Positions 1-12,270 of a stretch of DNA of 64,000 nt are shown here, one piece after another; position 1 is the first letter of the stretch, and each line of letters opens with the position of its first letter. The DNA is from Isochrysis galbana (taxonomy: Eukaryota > Haptophyta > Isochrysidales > Isochrysidaceae): positions 2,963,144-3,027,143 of the forward strand of contig CM030933.1 in NCBI GenBank assembly GCA_018136815.1, given 5' to 3'. The position numbers and the translations under genes were made by a program. The notes beneath the pieces were generated by a model, which saw only the letters and a program-made list of their open reading frames with translations, was not told the origin of the DNA and did not search any database.

Positions 1-3000
1 CCCACCGGCTACTTGATCCTTCATGGTATGCAGCCATCGCAGCGCAGAGTGGTCAACGACTAACTTGAACCGACGCCCCCAAAGGTAGGGTCGCCAATTT
101 CGGATTGATTCCAGGGCGGCCAAGAGTTCAATCTCGGTCACCGTCCAATGGCGTTCGGCCGAGGTGAGACTGCGAGCGTAGTACCCAACGACTCGTTCAC
201 GGTTATCGTCTCCTAGCTGCGAGAGGATGCCGGCGATGCCCAACTTGCTAGCCCCATCGGTCTTGACGATGAAGGGCCGATCATCCCTGGGTGGAGTCAA
301 GACGGGCTCCGAAGTGATCGCTGTCTTGAGCTCTTGGATAGCTCGGCGACACTCCTCGGACTGGGACTCCTTTGCCACGTCGCAGCCCTTCCGCGTGAGA
401 GCAGTGAGAGGAGCAGCCTTAGCGGCGAATTGGCGAATGAATCGACGGTAGTAGGAGCAAAGGCCGAGGAAAGATCGAACCGCTTCCAAGGAGTTGATGG
501 ATGACGGGTCGATAACGGCGACAGCTGCGACCTTCTTCGGGTCCATCTTGAGACCTTCCCTCGAGACAACGTGACCGAGGTACTCCGTAGAGGTGGCAAA
601 GAAGACACACTTGGACATCTTGCAGGTCAGGCCGGCCCACTCTAGCCGCTCGAGAACTAGGTCTAGCCGGTGAAGCATTTGCTCGAACGAAGCCTGTGCC
701 CTGGCCTCTTCGGAAGGACCCACGCCCGTTGACCAGATGCCCACATCATCGAGGTAAGGCATGCAGATCTCCCACGCTAGCGCACCGAGAACGATGTCCA
801 TCAAGCGGCACATGTAGGAGGGACCTGATTGGATGCCGAACGGTAGAAAGTTGAACTCGTATTTGCCGCGGTGGGTAGTGAAAGCGGTGATATGTTTGTG
901 CGATTCTTTGATCGGGATGCCCCAAAAACCAGAGGCTAAATCGAGAGTACATAAAAAGAGAGAACTGAGCGGCCCTTGGCCGGACGCTAGCCTATCAATA
1001 GCCTCTACAATGAGGGGTAGAGGGCTATCCTCGACGCGTAGCTTGGCGTTCGTGTCGCGGTAGTCCACGCAGAATCGAACGGAGCCATCTTTCTTGCTGA
1101 CCAGGACTACTCGGGAAGCCCAAGCCGAATTTGACTTGCGAATAATGCCGGCGGCTTCCATCTTGGCTACCTCCTCTTCTATGATGAGCTCGCCTGCGCG
1201 GCCCACTCTAGACGGAGCATGCCGGTGAGGAACAGCGCCGGGGTTGAGTGGCAACTCCACCTCGAGAACGTGCGTATGGTTTGGAGCCCCCGGGTGCAAC
1301 GCGAAAGCTTTGATGCGCCGGGCCAAGAGTTGGCGTACTTCTTCTCGTTGATCGTCGGAAAGAAGCCGGTCCGGATCGATGGTGGCTGAGTCGAGTAGAG
1401 CTCGTTGCTCCTCGCTCAGCGCGGTGACAGGGTCACCATCCCCCTCGCTTCCAGTCGGAGTCCAGCCCCGGTGCAACTTGAAACGCACCTGGAGCGAAGC
1501 TATCGGATGCAGAGACGGCAGGGTCAGCGCATTGACCCCGGTGTGGACGATCGTCACCGCGATGCGATGATCGTCCGTGGGCGTGACCACCGTGGGCATT
1601 ACGAGAGGGGACGAATCGAGAGCCTCGCGGTTTGGTAGGCGGTCGACCAGCATCGCGCAGTCCGAATGATCTCGGAGAGCTAGCGGAACCCTAACCCAGA
1701 TGGTTGCGCGGTGGAAGGCAGGAATCGTCACCGCTTGCTCCGTGTAGAGAAGATATTCGGACGAGGTAGACGCCGGAGCTTTGGCCGCAAACTCGTCGGC
1801 AGACTCAAAGAGAGGTGTATAGAGTGGCTGCCTAGCATCAGCAGCAGCCTCACCCACCGATCCGGCCGGGATCTCTCGTGTTGCCGTCGACCTCTCCAGA
1901 AAGTCGACAGTCAGCGGCTGACCGGGTGACATCGAGATAGCTCCGACGAAGCCGGAGTCCGCGACTGGGGGCGGCGCCGTGGAAACTCTGACTACGCATT
2001 CGGAAAGGACTCTTGAAGAGTCTTCTGCATCGCCAGAGGCCGGACGGAGGCGGAGGCTTCCCTCTGAGCTCGCGGCGTCGAGAGAAATGGTAGCGGAGTG
2101 AGCGGCCAAAAAATCGTTCCCGAGCAGAAGCATCGGGTTCCCTTCGATGACCGCGAACGAATGACGGAAGAGGCGACCGGACAAGGAGAAGACGAGGCTA
2201 GCCCGGCCCCTAGTGATGAGAGGAAGGCCGTCCGGCCCATGTAGGTTGGGGACGGTAGCGTCCGATACGCGTTCGACGCAAGCGTCTTCAGGTAGTCGAT
2301 CGAGAAGAGCAGTGGTGATTACTGATGGGCCCGCTCCAGTGTCAGCCAGGGTGCTGTTCACCGTGAGAGCAACGTCCGGGAGAACGAACCCTTGAGCTGC
2401 GCGGTCGCCATCGGCACGGCAGACCACGAGATCGCGGACATAGAGGCAGTGACGAGGGTAGAGCGGCGGCGGCGTGTCCGCGATAGATTCTACTGGAAGC
2501 GAGGTTCCGGCTCCGGGTGACGGGGTGGTTGGATTGGAGGCTGGCCTGGACGGAGAAGATTCATCGACGTGGGGCACTCGCTCGATAGCGGCGGCTACCG
2601 TCTGCGGCACGAATGGTATTGAAGAGTATGGGGATGCCTTTGCCGAACTAGAGGGGTTAGGCACGCCATCATAGCCTAGCCCTCGACGGTCCGTCGGATG
2701 CCGAGGTTGATCCATTTGGCGTGACCATTCCTTCTCCAGGGACTTCTGCAAGTCTGTCTTCGGAAGCTTCGACAACTCGGAAAAACCAGCCGCACTGAGA
2801 CCCCTAGCGGCAGCCCCATCGCAACACAGTGCCCGTGGAGTACCCTCTCCTTCGGCGGCGTCGGAGGGCTTGGTCTCGAGGGTCTGCATGCTCCGGTGTT
2901 CTGGCATCTCGGGCGTGTCATCTTCTCCCGAGTCGGGCCCGACATCCCAGGTTTCGAGTGGCCTTTCGGCTACGAACGAATTGGTCAGTTCGGCCACTCC

Positions 3001-5442
3001 CTCGTCGCCAGCCGTGAAGGAGGCGCTCGGAGATAGTGCATTGATGCCTTGGGAGCCCAGTCGAGACAAGATGGAAGGTTCCGACGGCTCCGCAGCTGCC
3101 GCTTGCTCAGCGATTTCTTGGGCGATGGAAGGCGTGACATCCTGCCACCGATGGACCCCCGAAATTACATCACGATCGAAGACCTGCCACTTGCTGCGGC
3201 GCTTCTTCACCGTGTTTGGAGGGCCTGGCGTTGTAGAGCGGTCCCTTATGGGCCACTCCCACGGCGTGAAGCAGTCCACTTCCGCCACGGTCCCGTCTTG
3301 CGATGCGTTGGTTTCCGAGTCCTTCCGATGGAGCAGGCGAGACGCATCGGCAACGGGGCCCGCGTCTGAGATCACGACTACCGAATCGGACACTAGCGTA
3401 CCGCTGGGAGGCGTGAGGTGAGAGCTAGAAGCTGCCTCGCCTCCCCCCTCCATGAAGCGAGCCAGAGCCGTCCTCGGCTCAGCCAGTTCGAAGCCGGTCG
3501 AGCAAAGCGAAGGGCGTTCTCTCAAGCTGGCAGCGGCTTGGGAAATTGCCCAGTCCACCGTGAAGTCGAGCGAACGCGACGCCTTGGCTTCGCGCGCATA
3601 ACGGCGCAAGACCGGCATCCACTGGGCCGCCATTGCACCGGCAATGCCCACATAGGTGCGGCTGCGAAGGGCGCCACGGTGGGGCGACGGCGATAGATCC
3701 GCCATCGCGGATAGACGTCCCTCGACAATCTTCGAAGGCTGCAGGGGCGGGAGTGAAGCCGTCAGGTACAGGCCAGTTGCTTTTTGATGGCCCGTGCCGT
3801 GCTGCCACGGCTGCACAAACTGCCGCGGTCGCAACCCCCCGACTAAGGCGGAGGCTTCCGCGTGCATTCGAGGATTTTCGACGGCAACGAAAGGCGCGTT
3901 GGCGCTTGCCATGGCGAGGAAGACTCTAGCGGCGGATTCGAGAGCCTGGCGTCGTCCCGGCTCCCGATCGAGCCACTGGCAACTCACCGCCGACAAATAC
4001 GTGCACGGCGGATGCGCGACCACGAGGTCCCAACCGAGGTTTTGAATGTGAAGAGCATCTCCGCAGAAGTGGGGAATGTAGTCGATCTCCGACGGTCGTA
4101 GATCGCACGTCGCGACGTGCGCTCCGGCGAGTAGGAACATCGAAGACACGACCCCGCTAGCTTCACCGACGACTAGAACGCGGGGTGGAGGAATCCCCTC
4201 GGCCGCGTCGAACGTCACGGCGTCGTGGATCGCCGCTAACTCAGCGCAAAGCTCGTCAAAATGCGTCGGCAGTACGGCAGAGGGTGATGAATGAGTGCTC
4301 GCGTGCGGCCGCCGCAAGGCTAGAGCAGCTTCGGCGAGATGGCGGGGCAAGATGACGGAGGAACCGCTAGCCCGGGCACGGGAGGCGGCTAACATTTGGA
4401 GCTCGCGCGTAGGGGCGCGGGCAGCTTCAGTAGACTTGGCGGCCGAGGAACAACCAACCACGGCGATCCGGTGGATGGCCTCGGCAGTAGAATTCAGGGG
4501 GAGGGGGTCGTCGCCCTGAAGTTTCGGTGGGCTAGACCTGAAGGGGGTTGGCTCCGGCGGGCGATCCCTGGAACAGGGATCCTCCGGAGAGCCGAGAGAA
4601 AGAGGAGACGCCGGCGTCCGTGTGGGGCGCGACGAGAGATCGTAATCGACGGCCCCTGCGTCTCCCGAGTCTGGGGTGGCCACGGCGTGAGCGCGGAAAG
4701 CCGCAGCTCCCTTGGAACCTTCATCTTCATTGACTCCGGAAGCCGACCCTTCCGGGTCGGGAACCAGGTCAGAAACGAGAACAGGTGCAACTTCGAGACG
4801 AGAGAATGAACACGATGACGGAGAAATATAACGAACCGGGGAGAGAGGTGAGGAGGAGGCACAAGTCTCCGCCTCCACTGCACGAGAACCTACGGTAGAC
4901 AACGACAATTCGTCCGCAGAGCGGCTCCGGCTATGGCCCTTGGGAGAGAGGTCTCCAGTGGGGTCCCGCCGGGAAAGAGCAGAAACAGGTAAAGCAGCAA
5001 CAACGTTTTCGGACGCGGCAGCGGCCACGTCGGACCTATCCATAGAACCTAGAGCAGAAGATGATACCGAGTCGACAGCCCTCGAGGGCTTTACAACTGA
5101 CTGTTTACGAAACGAAGAGACCGAAGACGCGTCGGATCCACCTAGCCCACCCCCTTGGGCAGGGCCGTCGGGGGATGAATCCAGGGATGAAGATGCGTCG
5201 AAAGACCTAGGAGAATTAGAAGAAACCGAAGACAGCATAGTATCCGTAGAAATAGATTCCAAGAGGGGCAGCGAGCGAGAATCGGCCCCTAACATCCTAA
5301 TAGCGTGCGGAGTAATAGAAGAACTTGTAGACGTACACGAATTTCGGAGAGTCGGGTCGCGACTATCTCCGGGGCAAACCTGTTTCCAGGAGCCCGGGTC
5401 AAGTGTCGACTCCGGCTTCCGAGATAGCCGTTCGGCGGGGCT
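1..5442 (-). CDS. pol: Ty3/gypsy Pol polyprotein, copy 1 (open at left edge): methyltransferase-protease-RT-RNase H
   Basis: This minus-strand frame is open for about 1,814 codons and leaves the window inside RNase H. The order of domains is: a Ser/Pro-rich N-terminal region; a phage-type cytosine methyltransferase domain (about 3600-4215; HPPC and VENP motifs); an aspartic protease with DTGAG at 2329-2343 and LLGND downstream; reverse transcriptase with VDYRD and YLDD (745-756); and RNase H (TDGAS, EIELLAALES, VDHSA). This organisation apart from the methyltransferase is that of Ty3/gypsy Pol. The frame is intact through all four sites where copy 2 (6188-12264) is frameshifted. At its 5' end it meets TGA (5443-5445), because the G run at 5437-5440 has four G where copy 2 has five; with five the frame joins the one downstream of the gag UAG. 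Integrase is not visible. Codon-level integrity suggests a young element. Confidence 0.9.
3600..4215 (-). other. Phage-type C5-cytosine DNA methyltransferase domain in Pol (copy 1)
   Basis: Roughly 200 residues resemble the cytosine-MTase-like proteins common in phages. Visible in order: a motif-I-like GEASG followed by a hydrophobic strand ending CDLRPSE; GDALHI; the PPC loop in AHPPCTYLS (catalytic Cys codon 4003-4005); motif-VI-like VAVENPRMH; then QPWQHGTGHQKATGLYL, LPPLQPSKIVEGR, a PSPHR segment and SRTYVGIAGAMAAQW. The spacing and order of these blocks match the phage family as I know it. The Cys and the ENP are kept, so catalysis is possible; motif I is somewhat divergent. The domain lies between the Gag stop and the protease, so it would be released by, or stay fused to, the protease. 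I infer the assignment from motif recall, not from a search. Confidence 0.8.
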
Positions 5443-5630
5443 TCAGCCGGCGAGGCGGCTCCCACCGTCGAGGACTGAATAGAGCTAGAGACAGGGGGAG
5501 AATCGCCGCGTCGACAGCTCTTCTCCCCAAGCGGCGTAGGGATCGGATCGGGATGGTGGTGGTGGCGTTCAGGCCCACCGCCCGCGATGTTCTCCGCCAG
5601 GGTTTGAAGGACGGGGACCCCGCCGGACCC
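5443..5630 (-). other. Gag-Pol junction, copy 1 (one-base shorter G run)
   Basis: This stretch joins the Gag stop (5631) and the open Pol frame. In copy 2 the equivalent segment is open in the Gag frame; here the G run at 5437-5440 is one base shorter and puts the upstream codons out of frame with Pol. A sequencing or assembly indel is the simplest reading. Confidence 0.6.
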
Positions 5631-6087
5631 CTACTGAGGCTTAACCCGGACCATCGAGCGAAGAAGCTTATGAATGTGCTCGTCCGATCCGCACTCTCCG
5701 CAGCCAGCCTCACACAGAAAGCGGATATATGGCTGACAGATGACGGGGTTGTGAGCACCGTCTCCCGTGCCATATTTCCAGGCTTCGCTGGATGGAGTGC
5801 CAGGAGGAGCTTGAGGTCGGAAAGCGCAGAAGGCACAGCCGTTTTCGTTCGTCCATTCGGTGATTCCCCTATTGATATCGTCCGTTCGTGGAGTTTCCAT
5901 TGAATTATCGGCCGGTCGGCACTTTGCTAGCGCCGCCGAGACCCTTGGGTGCTTGGCATAGCCTGCTACGGCCCAGAAGCGGGCTCGGGCCCGATTCCAA
6001 AGCTCGGGCGTCCACCGGGATACGCCCAAATCGGGCGGTAGCCCTTGGCCGTTCGCCGGAGGATCGCAGCGACGGCTGGGCGGCCGA
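5631..6087 (-). CDS. gag: Gag C-terminal part, copy 1 (cut by gap)
   Basis: The C-terminal ~150 codons of Gag, ending at UAG (5631-5633), are preserved and match copy 2 residue for residue where I compared them. The end carries a cysteine/histidine cluster (CAFC, then HNPVIC, then C-GECGSDEHIH) that resembles a Nanos-type zinc finger. The N-terminal part is lost in the 100-N gap at 6088. A reading frame that appears to run from this fragment across the Ns into RNase H is an artefact of the gap. Confidence 0.8.
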
Positions 6088-6187
6088 NNNNNNNNNNNNN
6101 NNNNNNNNNNNNNNNNNNNNNNNNNNNNNNNNNNNNNNNNNNNNNNNNNNNNNNNNNNNNNNNNNNNNNNNNNNNNNNNNNNNNNNN
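6088..6187. other. Assembly gap (100 N)
   Basis: Exactly 100 N, a conventional gap of unknown size. The left flank ends inside gag and the right flank begins downstream of RNase H in pol, so two copies of one element abut here. Confidence 0.99.
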
Positions 6188-9100
6188 GCGGAGGCGACCC
6201 TTGGCCTGATGGCTCGTGGTTGGCCGTCTCTCCTGAGCCTAGGAGTGGCTCTACGAACGGATCTTCCGCCAGGGCCGCTCTCATCTCTTCGGAAGTCGGC
6301 GTACCCGGAGCCAAATAACTGGACTGGATGGCGGGCCCGGAATCGGAGGCTCGACGACGAGATCGGTCCAAGGCTTGAAGCCCTCGCGCCGTAGCTACGG
6401 AGCGCGTGATGGCAGCCACCGGATGAGACCGTTCATGCTCGGCTAGAGACTCTGAGCCAGGCTCACGTACCGCTAACGACGCTGGGCCGGCGAGTGGTTC
6501 GTCTTCGTGTTCCGGCTCCAGGGATGCTAGCCGAGACAGCCCGTCAGCATCCTGATGAACAGCTCCTGGTTTATGTTCGACATCGAACCGGTACTCAGCC
6601 AACTTGAGAGCCCACCGAGTCAGCCGAGAGGCTGGCCCACCGGCTACTTGATCCTTCATGGTATGCAGCCATCGCAGCGCAGAGTGGTCAACGACTAACT
6701 TGAACCGACGCCCCCAAAGGTAGGGTCGCCAATTTCGGATTGATTCCAGGGCGGCCAAGAGTTCAATCTCGGTCACCGTCCAATGGCGTTCGGCCGAGGT
6801 GAGACTGCGAGCGTAGTACCCAACGACTCGTTCACGGTTATCGTCTCCTAGCTGCGAGAGGATGCCGGCGATGCCCAACTTGCTAGCCCCATCGGTCTTG
6901 ACGATGAAGGGCCGATCATCCCTGGGTGGAGTCAAGACGGGCTCCGAAGTGATCGCTGTCTTGAGCTCTTGGATAGCTCGGCGACACTCCTCGGACTGGG
7001 ACTCCTTTGCCACGTCGCAGCCCTTCCGCGTGAGAGCAGTGAGAGGAGCAGCCTTAGCGGCGAATTGGCGAATGAATCGACGGTAGTAGGAGCAAAGGCC
7101 GAGGAAAGATCGAACCGCTTCCAAGGAGTTGATGGATGACGGGTCGATAACGGCGACAGCTGCGACCTTCTTCGGTCCATCTTGAGACCTTCCCTCGAGA
7201 CAACGTGACCGAGGTACTCCGTAGAGGTGGCAAAGAAGACACACTTGGACATCTTGCAGGTCAGGCCGGCCCACTCTAGCCGCTCGAGAACTAGGTCTAG
7301 CCGGTGAAGCATTTGCTCGAACGAAGCCTGTGCCCTGGCCTCTTCGGAAGGACCCACGCCCGTTGACCAGATGCCCACATCATCGAGGTAAGGCATGCAG
7401 ATCTCCCACGCTAGCGCACCGAGAACGATGTCCATCAAGCGGCACATGTAGGAGGGACCTGATTGGATGCCGAACGGTAGAAAGTTGAACTCGTATTTGC
7501 CGCGGTGGGTAGTGAAAGCGGTGATATGTTTGTGCGATTCTTTGATCGGGATGCCCCAAAAACCAGAGGCTAAATCGAGAGTACATAAAAAGAGAGAACT
7601 GAGCGGCCCTTGGCCGGACGCTAGCCTATCAATAGCCTCTACAATGAGGGGTAGAGGGCTATCCTCGACGCGTAGCTTGGCGTTCGTGTCGCGGTAGTCC
7701 ACGCAGAATCGAACGGAGCCATCTTTCTTGCTGACCAGGACTACTCGGGAAGCCCAAGCCGAATTTGACTTGCGAATAATGCCGGCGGCTTCCATCTTGG
7801 CTACCTCCTCTTCTATGATGAGCTCGCCTGCGCGGCCCACTCTAGACGGAGCATGCCGGTGAGGAACAGCGCCGGGGTTGAGTGGCAACTCCACCTCGAG
7901 AACGTGCGTATGGTTTGGAGCCCCCGGGTGCAACGCGAAAGCTTTGATGCGCCGGGCCAAGAGTTGGCGTACTTCTTCTCGTTGATCGTCGGAAAGAAGC
8001 CGGTCCGGATCGATGGTGGCTGAGTCGAGTAGAGCTCGTTGCTCCTCGCTCAGCGCGGTGACAGGGTCACCATCCCCCTCGCTTCCAGTCGGAGTCCAGC
8101 CCCGGTGCAACTTGAAACGCACCTGGAGCGAAGCTATCGGATGCAGAGACGGCAGGGTCAGCGCATTGACCCCGGTGTGGACGATCGTCACCGCGATGCG
8201 ATGATCGTCCGTGGGCGTGACCACCGTGGGCATTACGAGAGGGGACGAATCGAGAGCCTCGCGGTTTGGTAGGCCGGTCGACCAGCATCGCGCAGTCCGA
8301 ATGATCTCGGAGAGCTAGCGGAACCCTAACCCAGATGGTTGCGCGGTGGAAGGCAGGAATCGTCACCGCTTGCTCCGTGTAGAGAAGATATTCGGACGAG
8401 GTAGACGCCGGAGCTTTGGCCGCAAACTCGTCGGCAGACTCAAAGAGAGGTGTATAGAGTGGCTGCCTAGCATCAGCAGCAGCCTCACCCACCGATCCGG
8501 CCGGGATCTCTCGTGTTGCCGTCGACCTCTCCAGAAAGTCGACAGTCAGCGGCTGACCGGGTGACATCGAGATAGCTCCGACGAAGCCGGAGTCCGCGAC
8601 TGGGGGCGGCGCCGTGGAAACTCTGACTACGCATTCGGAAAGGACTCTTGAAGAGTCTTCTGCATCGCCAGAGGCCGGACGGAGGCGGAGGCTTCCCTCT
8701 GAGCTCGCGGCGTCGAGAGAAATGGTAGCGGAGTGAGCGGCCAAAAAATCGTTCCCGAGCAGAAGCATCGGGTTCCCTTCGATGACCGCGAACGAATGAC
8801 GGAAGAGGCGACCGGACAAGGAGAAGACGAGGCTAGCCCGGCCCCTAGTGATGAGAGGAAGGCCGTCCGGCCCATGTAGGTTGGGGACGGTAGCGTCCGA
8901 TACGCGTTCGACGCAAGCGTCTTCAGGTAGTCGATCGAGAAGAGCAGTGGTGATTACTGATGGCCCGCTCCAGTGTCAGCCAGGGTGCTGTTCACCGTGA
9001 GAGCAACGTCCGGGAGAACGAACCCTTGAGCTGCGCGGTCGCCATCGGCACGGCAGACCACGAGATCGCGGACATAGAGGCAGTGACGAGGGTAGAGCGG

Positions 9101-12100
9101 CGGCGGCGTGTCCGCGATAGATTCTACTGGAAGCGAGGTTCCGGCTCCGGGTGACGGGGTGGTTGGATTGGAGGCTGGCCTGGACGGAGAAGATTCATCG
9201 ACGTGGGGCACTCGCTCGATAGCGGCGGCTACCGTCTGCGGCACGAATGGTATTGAAGAGTATGGGATGCCTTTGCCGAACTAGAGGGGTTAGGCACGCC
9301 ATCATAGCCTAGCCCTCGACGGTCCGTCGGATGCCGAGGTTGATCCATTTGGCGTGACCATTCCTTCTCCAGGGACTTCTGCAAGTCTGTCTTCGGAAGC
9401 TTCGACAACTCGGAAAAACCAGCCGCACTGAGACCCCTAGCGGCAGCCCCATCGCAACACAGTGCCCGTGGAGTACCCTCTCCTTCGGCGGCGTCGGAGG
9501 GCTTGGTCTCGAGGGTCTGCATGCTCCGGTGTTCTGGCATCTCGGGCGTGTCATCTTCTCCCGAGTCGGGCCCGACATCCCAGGTTTCGAGTGGCCTTTC
9601 GGCTACGAACGAATTGGTCAGTTCGGCCACTCCCTCGTCGCCAGCCGTGAAGGAGGCGCTCGGAGATAGTGCATTGATGCCTTGGGAGCCCAGTCGAGAC
9701 AAGATGGAAGGTTCCGACGGCTCCGCAGCTGCCGCTTGCTCAGCGATTTCTTGGGCGATGGAAGGCGTGACATCCTGCCACCGATGGACCCCCGAAATTA
9801 CATCACGATCGAAGACCTGCCACTTGCTGCGGCGCTTCTTCACCGTGTTTGGAGGGCCTGGCGTTGTAGAGCGGTCCCTTATGGGCCACTCCCACGGCGT
9901 GAAGCAGTCCACTTCCGCCACGGTCCCGTCTTGCGATGCGTTGGTTTCCGAGTCCTTCCGATGGAGCAGGCGAGACGCATCGGCAACGGGGCCCGCGTCT
10001 GAGATCACGACTACCGAATCGGACACTAGCGTACCGCTGGGAGGCGTGAGGTGAGAGCTAGAAGCTGCCTCGCCTCCCCCCTCCATGAAGCGAGCCAGAG
10101 CCGTCCTCGGCTCAGCCAGTTCGAAGCCGGTCGAGCAAAGCGAAGGGCGTTCTCTCAAGCTGGCAGCGGCTTGGGAAATTGCCCAGTCCACCGTGAAGTC
10201 GAGCGAACGCGACGCCTTGGCTTCGCGCGCATAACGGCGCAAGACCGGCATCCACTGGGCCGCCATTGCACCGGCAATGCCCACATAGGTGCGGCTGCGA
10301 AGGGCGCCACGGTGGGGCGACGGCGATAGATCCGCCATCGCGGATAGACGTCCCTCGACAATCTTCGAAGGCTGCAGGGGCGGGAGTGAAGCCGTCAGGT
10401 ACAGGCCAGTTGCTTTTTGATGGCCCGTGCCGTGCTGCCACGGCTGCACAAACTGCCGCGGTCGCAACCCCCCGACTAAGGCGGAGGCTTCCGCGTGCAT
10501 TCGAGGATTTTCGACGGCAACGAAAGGCGCGTTGGCGCTTGCCATGGCGAGGAAGACTCTAGCGGCGGATTCGAGAGCCTGGCGTCGTCCCGGCTCCCGA
10601 TCGAGCCACTGGCAACTCACCGCCGACAAATACGTGCACGGCGGATGCGCGACCACGAGGTCCCAACCGAGGTTTTGAATGTGAAGAGCATCTCCGCAGA
10701 AGTGGGGAATGTAGTCGATCTCCGACGGTCGTAGATCGCACGTCGCGACGTGCGCTCCGGCGAGTAGGAACATCGAAGACACGACCCCGCTAGCTTCACC
10801 GACGACTAGAACGCGGGGTGGAGGAATCCCCTCGGCCGCGTCGAACGTCACGGCGTCGTGGATCGCCGCTAACTCAGCGCAAAGCTCGTCAAAATGCGTC
10901 GGCAGTACGGCAGAGGGTGATGAATGAGTGCTCGCGTGCGGCCGCCGCAAGGCTAGAGCAGCTTCGGCGAGATGGCGGGGCAAGATGACGGAGGAACCGC
11001 TAGCCCGGGCACGGGAGGCGGCTAACATTTGGAGCTCGCGCGTAGGGGCGCGGGCAGCTTCAGTAGACTTGGCGGCCGAGGAACAACCAACCACGGCGAT
11101 CCGGTGGATGGCCTCGGCAGTAGAATTCAGGGGGAGGGGGTCGTCGCCCTGAAGTTTCGGTGGGCTAGACCTGAAGGGGGTTGGCTCCGGCGGGCGATCC
11201 CTGGAACAGGGATCCTCCGGAGAGCCGAGAGAAAGAGGAGACGCCGGCGTCCGTGTGGGGCGCGACGAGAGATCGTAATCGACGGCCCCTGCGTCTCCCG
11301 AGTCTGGGGTGGCCACGGCGTGAGCGCGGAAAGCCGCAGCTCCCTTGGAACCTTCATCTTCATTGACTCCGGAAGCCGACCCTTCCGGGTCGGGAACCAG
11401 GTCAGAAACGAGAACAGGTGCAACTTCGAGACGAGAGAATGAACACGATGACGGAGAAATATAACGAACCGGGGAGAGAGGTGAGGAGGAGGCACAAGTC
11501 TCCGCCTCCACTGCACGAGAACCTACGGTAGACAACGACAATTCGTCCGCAGAGCGGCTCCGGCTATGGCCCTTGGGAGAGAGGTCTCCAGTGGGGTCCC
11601 GCCGGGAAAGAGCAGAAACAGGTAAAGCAGCAACAACGTTTTCGGACGCGGCAGCGGCCACGTCGGACCTATCCATAGAACCTAGAGCAGAAGATGATAC
11701 CGAGTCGACAGCCCTCGAGGGCTTTACAACTGACTGTTTACGAAACGAAGAGACCGAAGACGCGTCGGATCCACCTAGCCCACCCCCTTGGGCAGGGCCG
11801 TCGGGGGATGAATCCAGGGATGAAGATGCGTCGAAAGACCTAGGAGAATTAGAAGAAACCGAAGACAGCATAGTATCCGTAGAAATAGATTCCAAGAGGG
11901 GCAGCGAGCGAGAATCGGCCCCTAACATCCTAATAGCGTGCGGAGTAATAGAAGAACTTGTAGACGTACACGAATTTCGGAGAGTCGGGTCGCGACTATC
12001 TCCGGGGCAAACCTGTTTCCAGGAGCCCGGGTCAAGTGTCGACTCCGGCTTCCGAGATAGCCGTTCGGCGGGGGCTTCAGCCGGCGAGGCGGCTCCCACC

Positions 12101-12264
12101 GTCGAGGACTGAATAGAGCTAGAGACAGGGGGAGAATCGCCGCGTCGACAGCTCTTCTCCCCAAGCGGCGTAGGGATCGGATCGGGATGGTGGTGGTGGC
12201 GTTCAGGCCCACCGCCCGCGATGTTCTCCGCCAGGGTTTGAAGGACGGGGACCCCGCCGGACCC
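6188..12264 (-). pseudogene. pol: Ty3/gypsy Pol, copy 2, with four apparent single-base frameshifts
   Basis: Same polyprotein as at 1-5442, here including ~150 residues C-terminal to RNase H (after EHKPGAVHQDADGLSRL) before the gap. Relative to copy 1, single bases differ at about 7173 (one G fewer, after YLGHVVSREGLKMD in RT), 8272 (one C more), 8964 (one G/C fewer, directly after the protease DTGAG) and 9266 (one G fewer). Each breaks the frame. All lie in short homopolymers. Upstream, the frame from 12264 to about 9270 is open and continues the Gag frame after its UAG. Methyltransferase motifs are identical to copy 1. Either an inactive copy or, more likely, unpolished sequence of the same locus. 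Confidence 0.85.
10235..10850 (-). other. Phage-type C5-cytosine DNA methyltransferase domain in Pol (copy 2)
   Basis: Same domain as at 3600-4215. The PPC cysteine codon is 10636-10638, about residue 543 counted from the codon after the Gag UAG; the motif-I-like block is near residue 480 and ENP near 584. This part of copy 2 is free of frameshifts. Confidence 0.8.
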
Positions 12265-12270
12265 CTACTG
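12230..12270 (-). promoter_or_regulatory. Gag stop codon in frame with Pol: candidate UAG readthrough site
   Basis: Gag ends CCT CAG TAG (TAG at 12265-12267). The next codon is GGG and the same frame stays open into Pol for over 900 codons. Directly after UA comes GGGG, followed 11 bases later by CCCC (with a GGGGTCCCC palindrome), so a hairpin can form just past the stop. UAG followed by G and a downstream structure is how gammaretroviruses make Gag-Pol by suppression. The absence of a nearby in-frame ATG for Pol (its first codons use GTG) agrees with readthrough. Confidence 0.6.

Noticed and set aside
5631-7274. 547-codon frame joining RNase H to Gag across the N gap
   Set aside because: The two halves are in frame only because the gap was set at 100 N; they are C-terminal Pol-proximal and C-terminal Gag segments in the wrong order.
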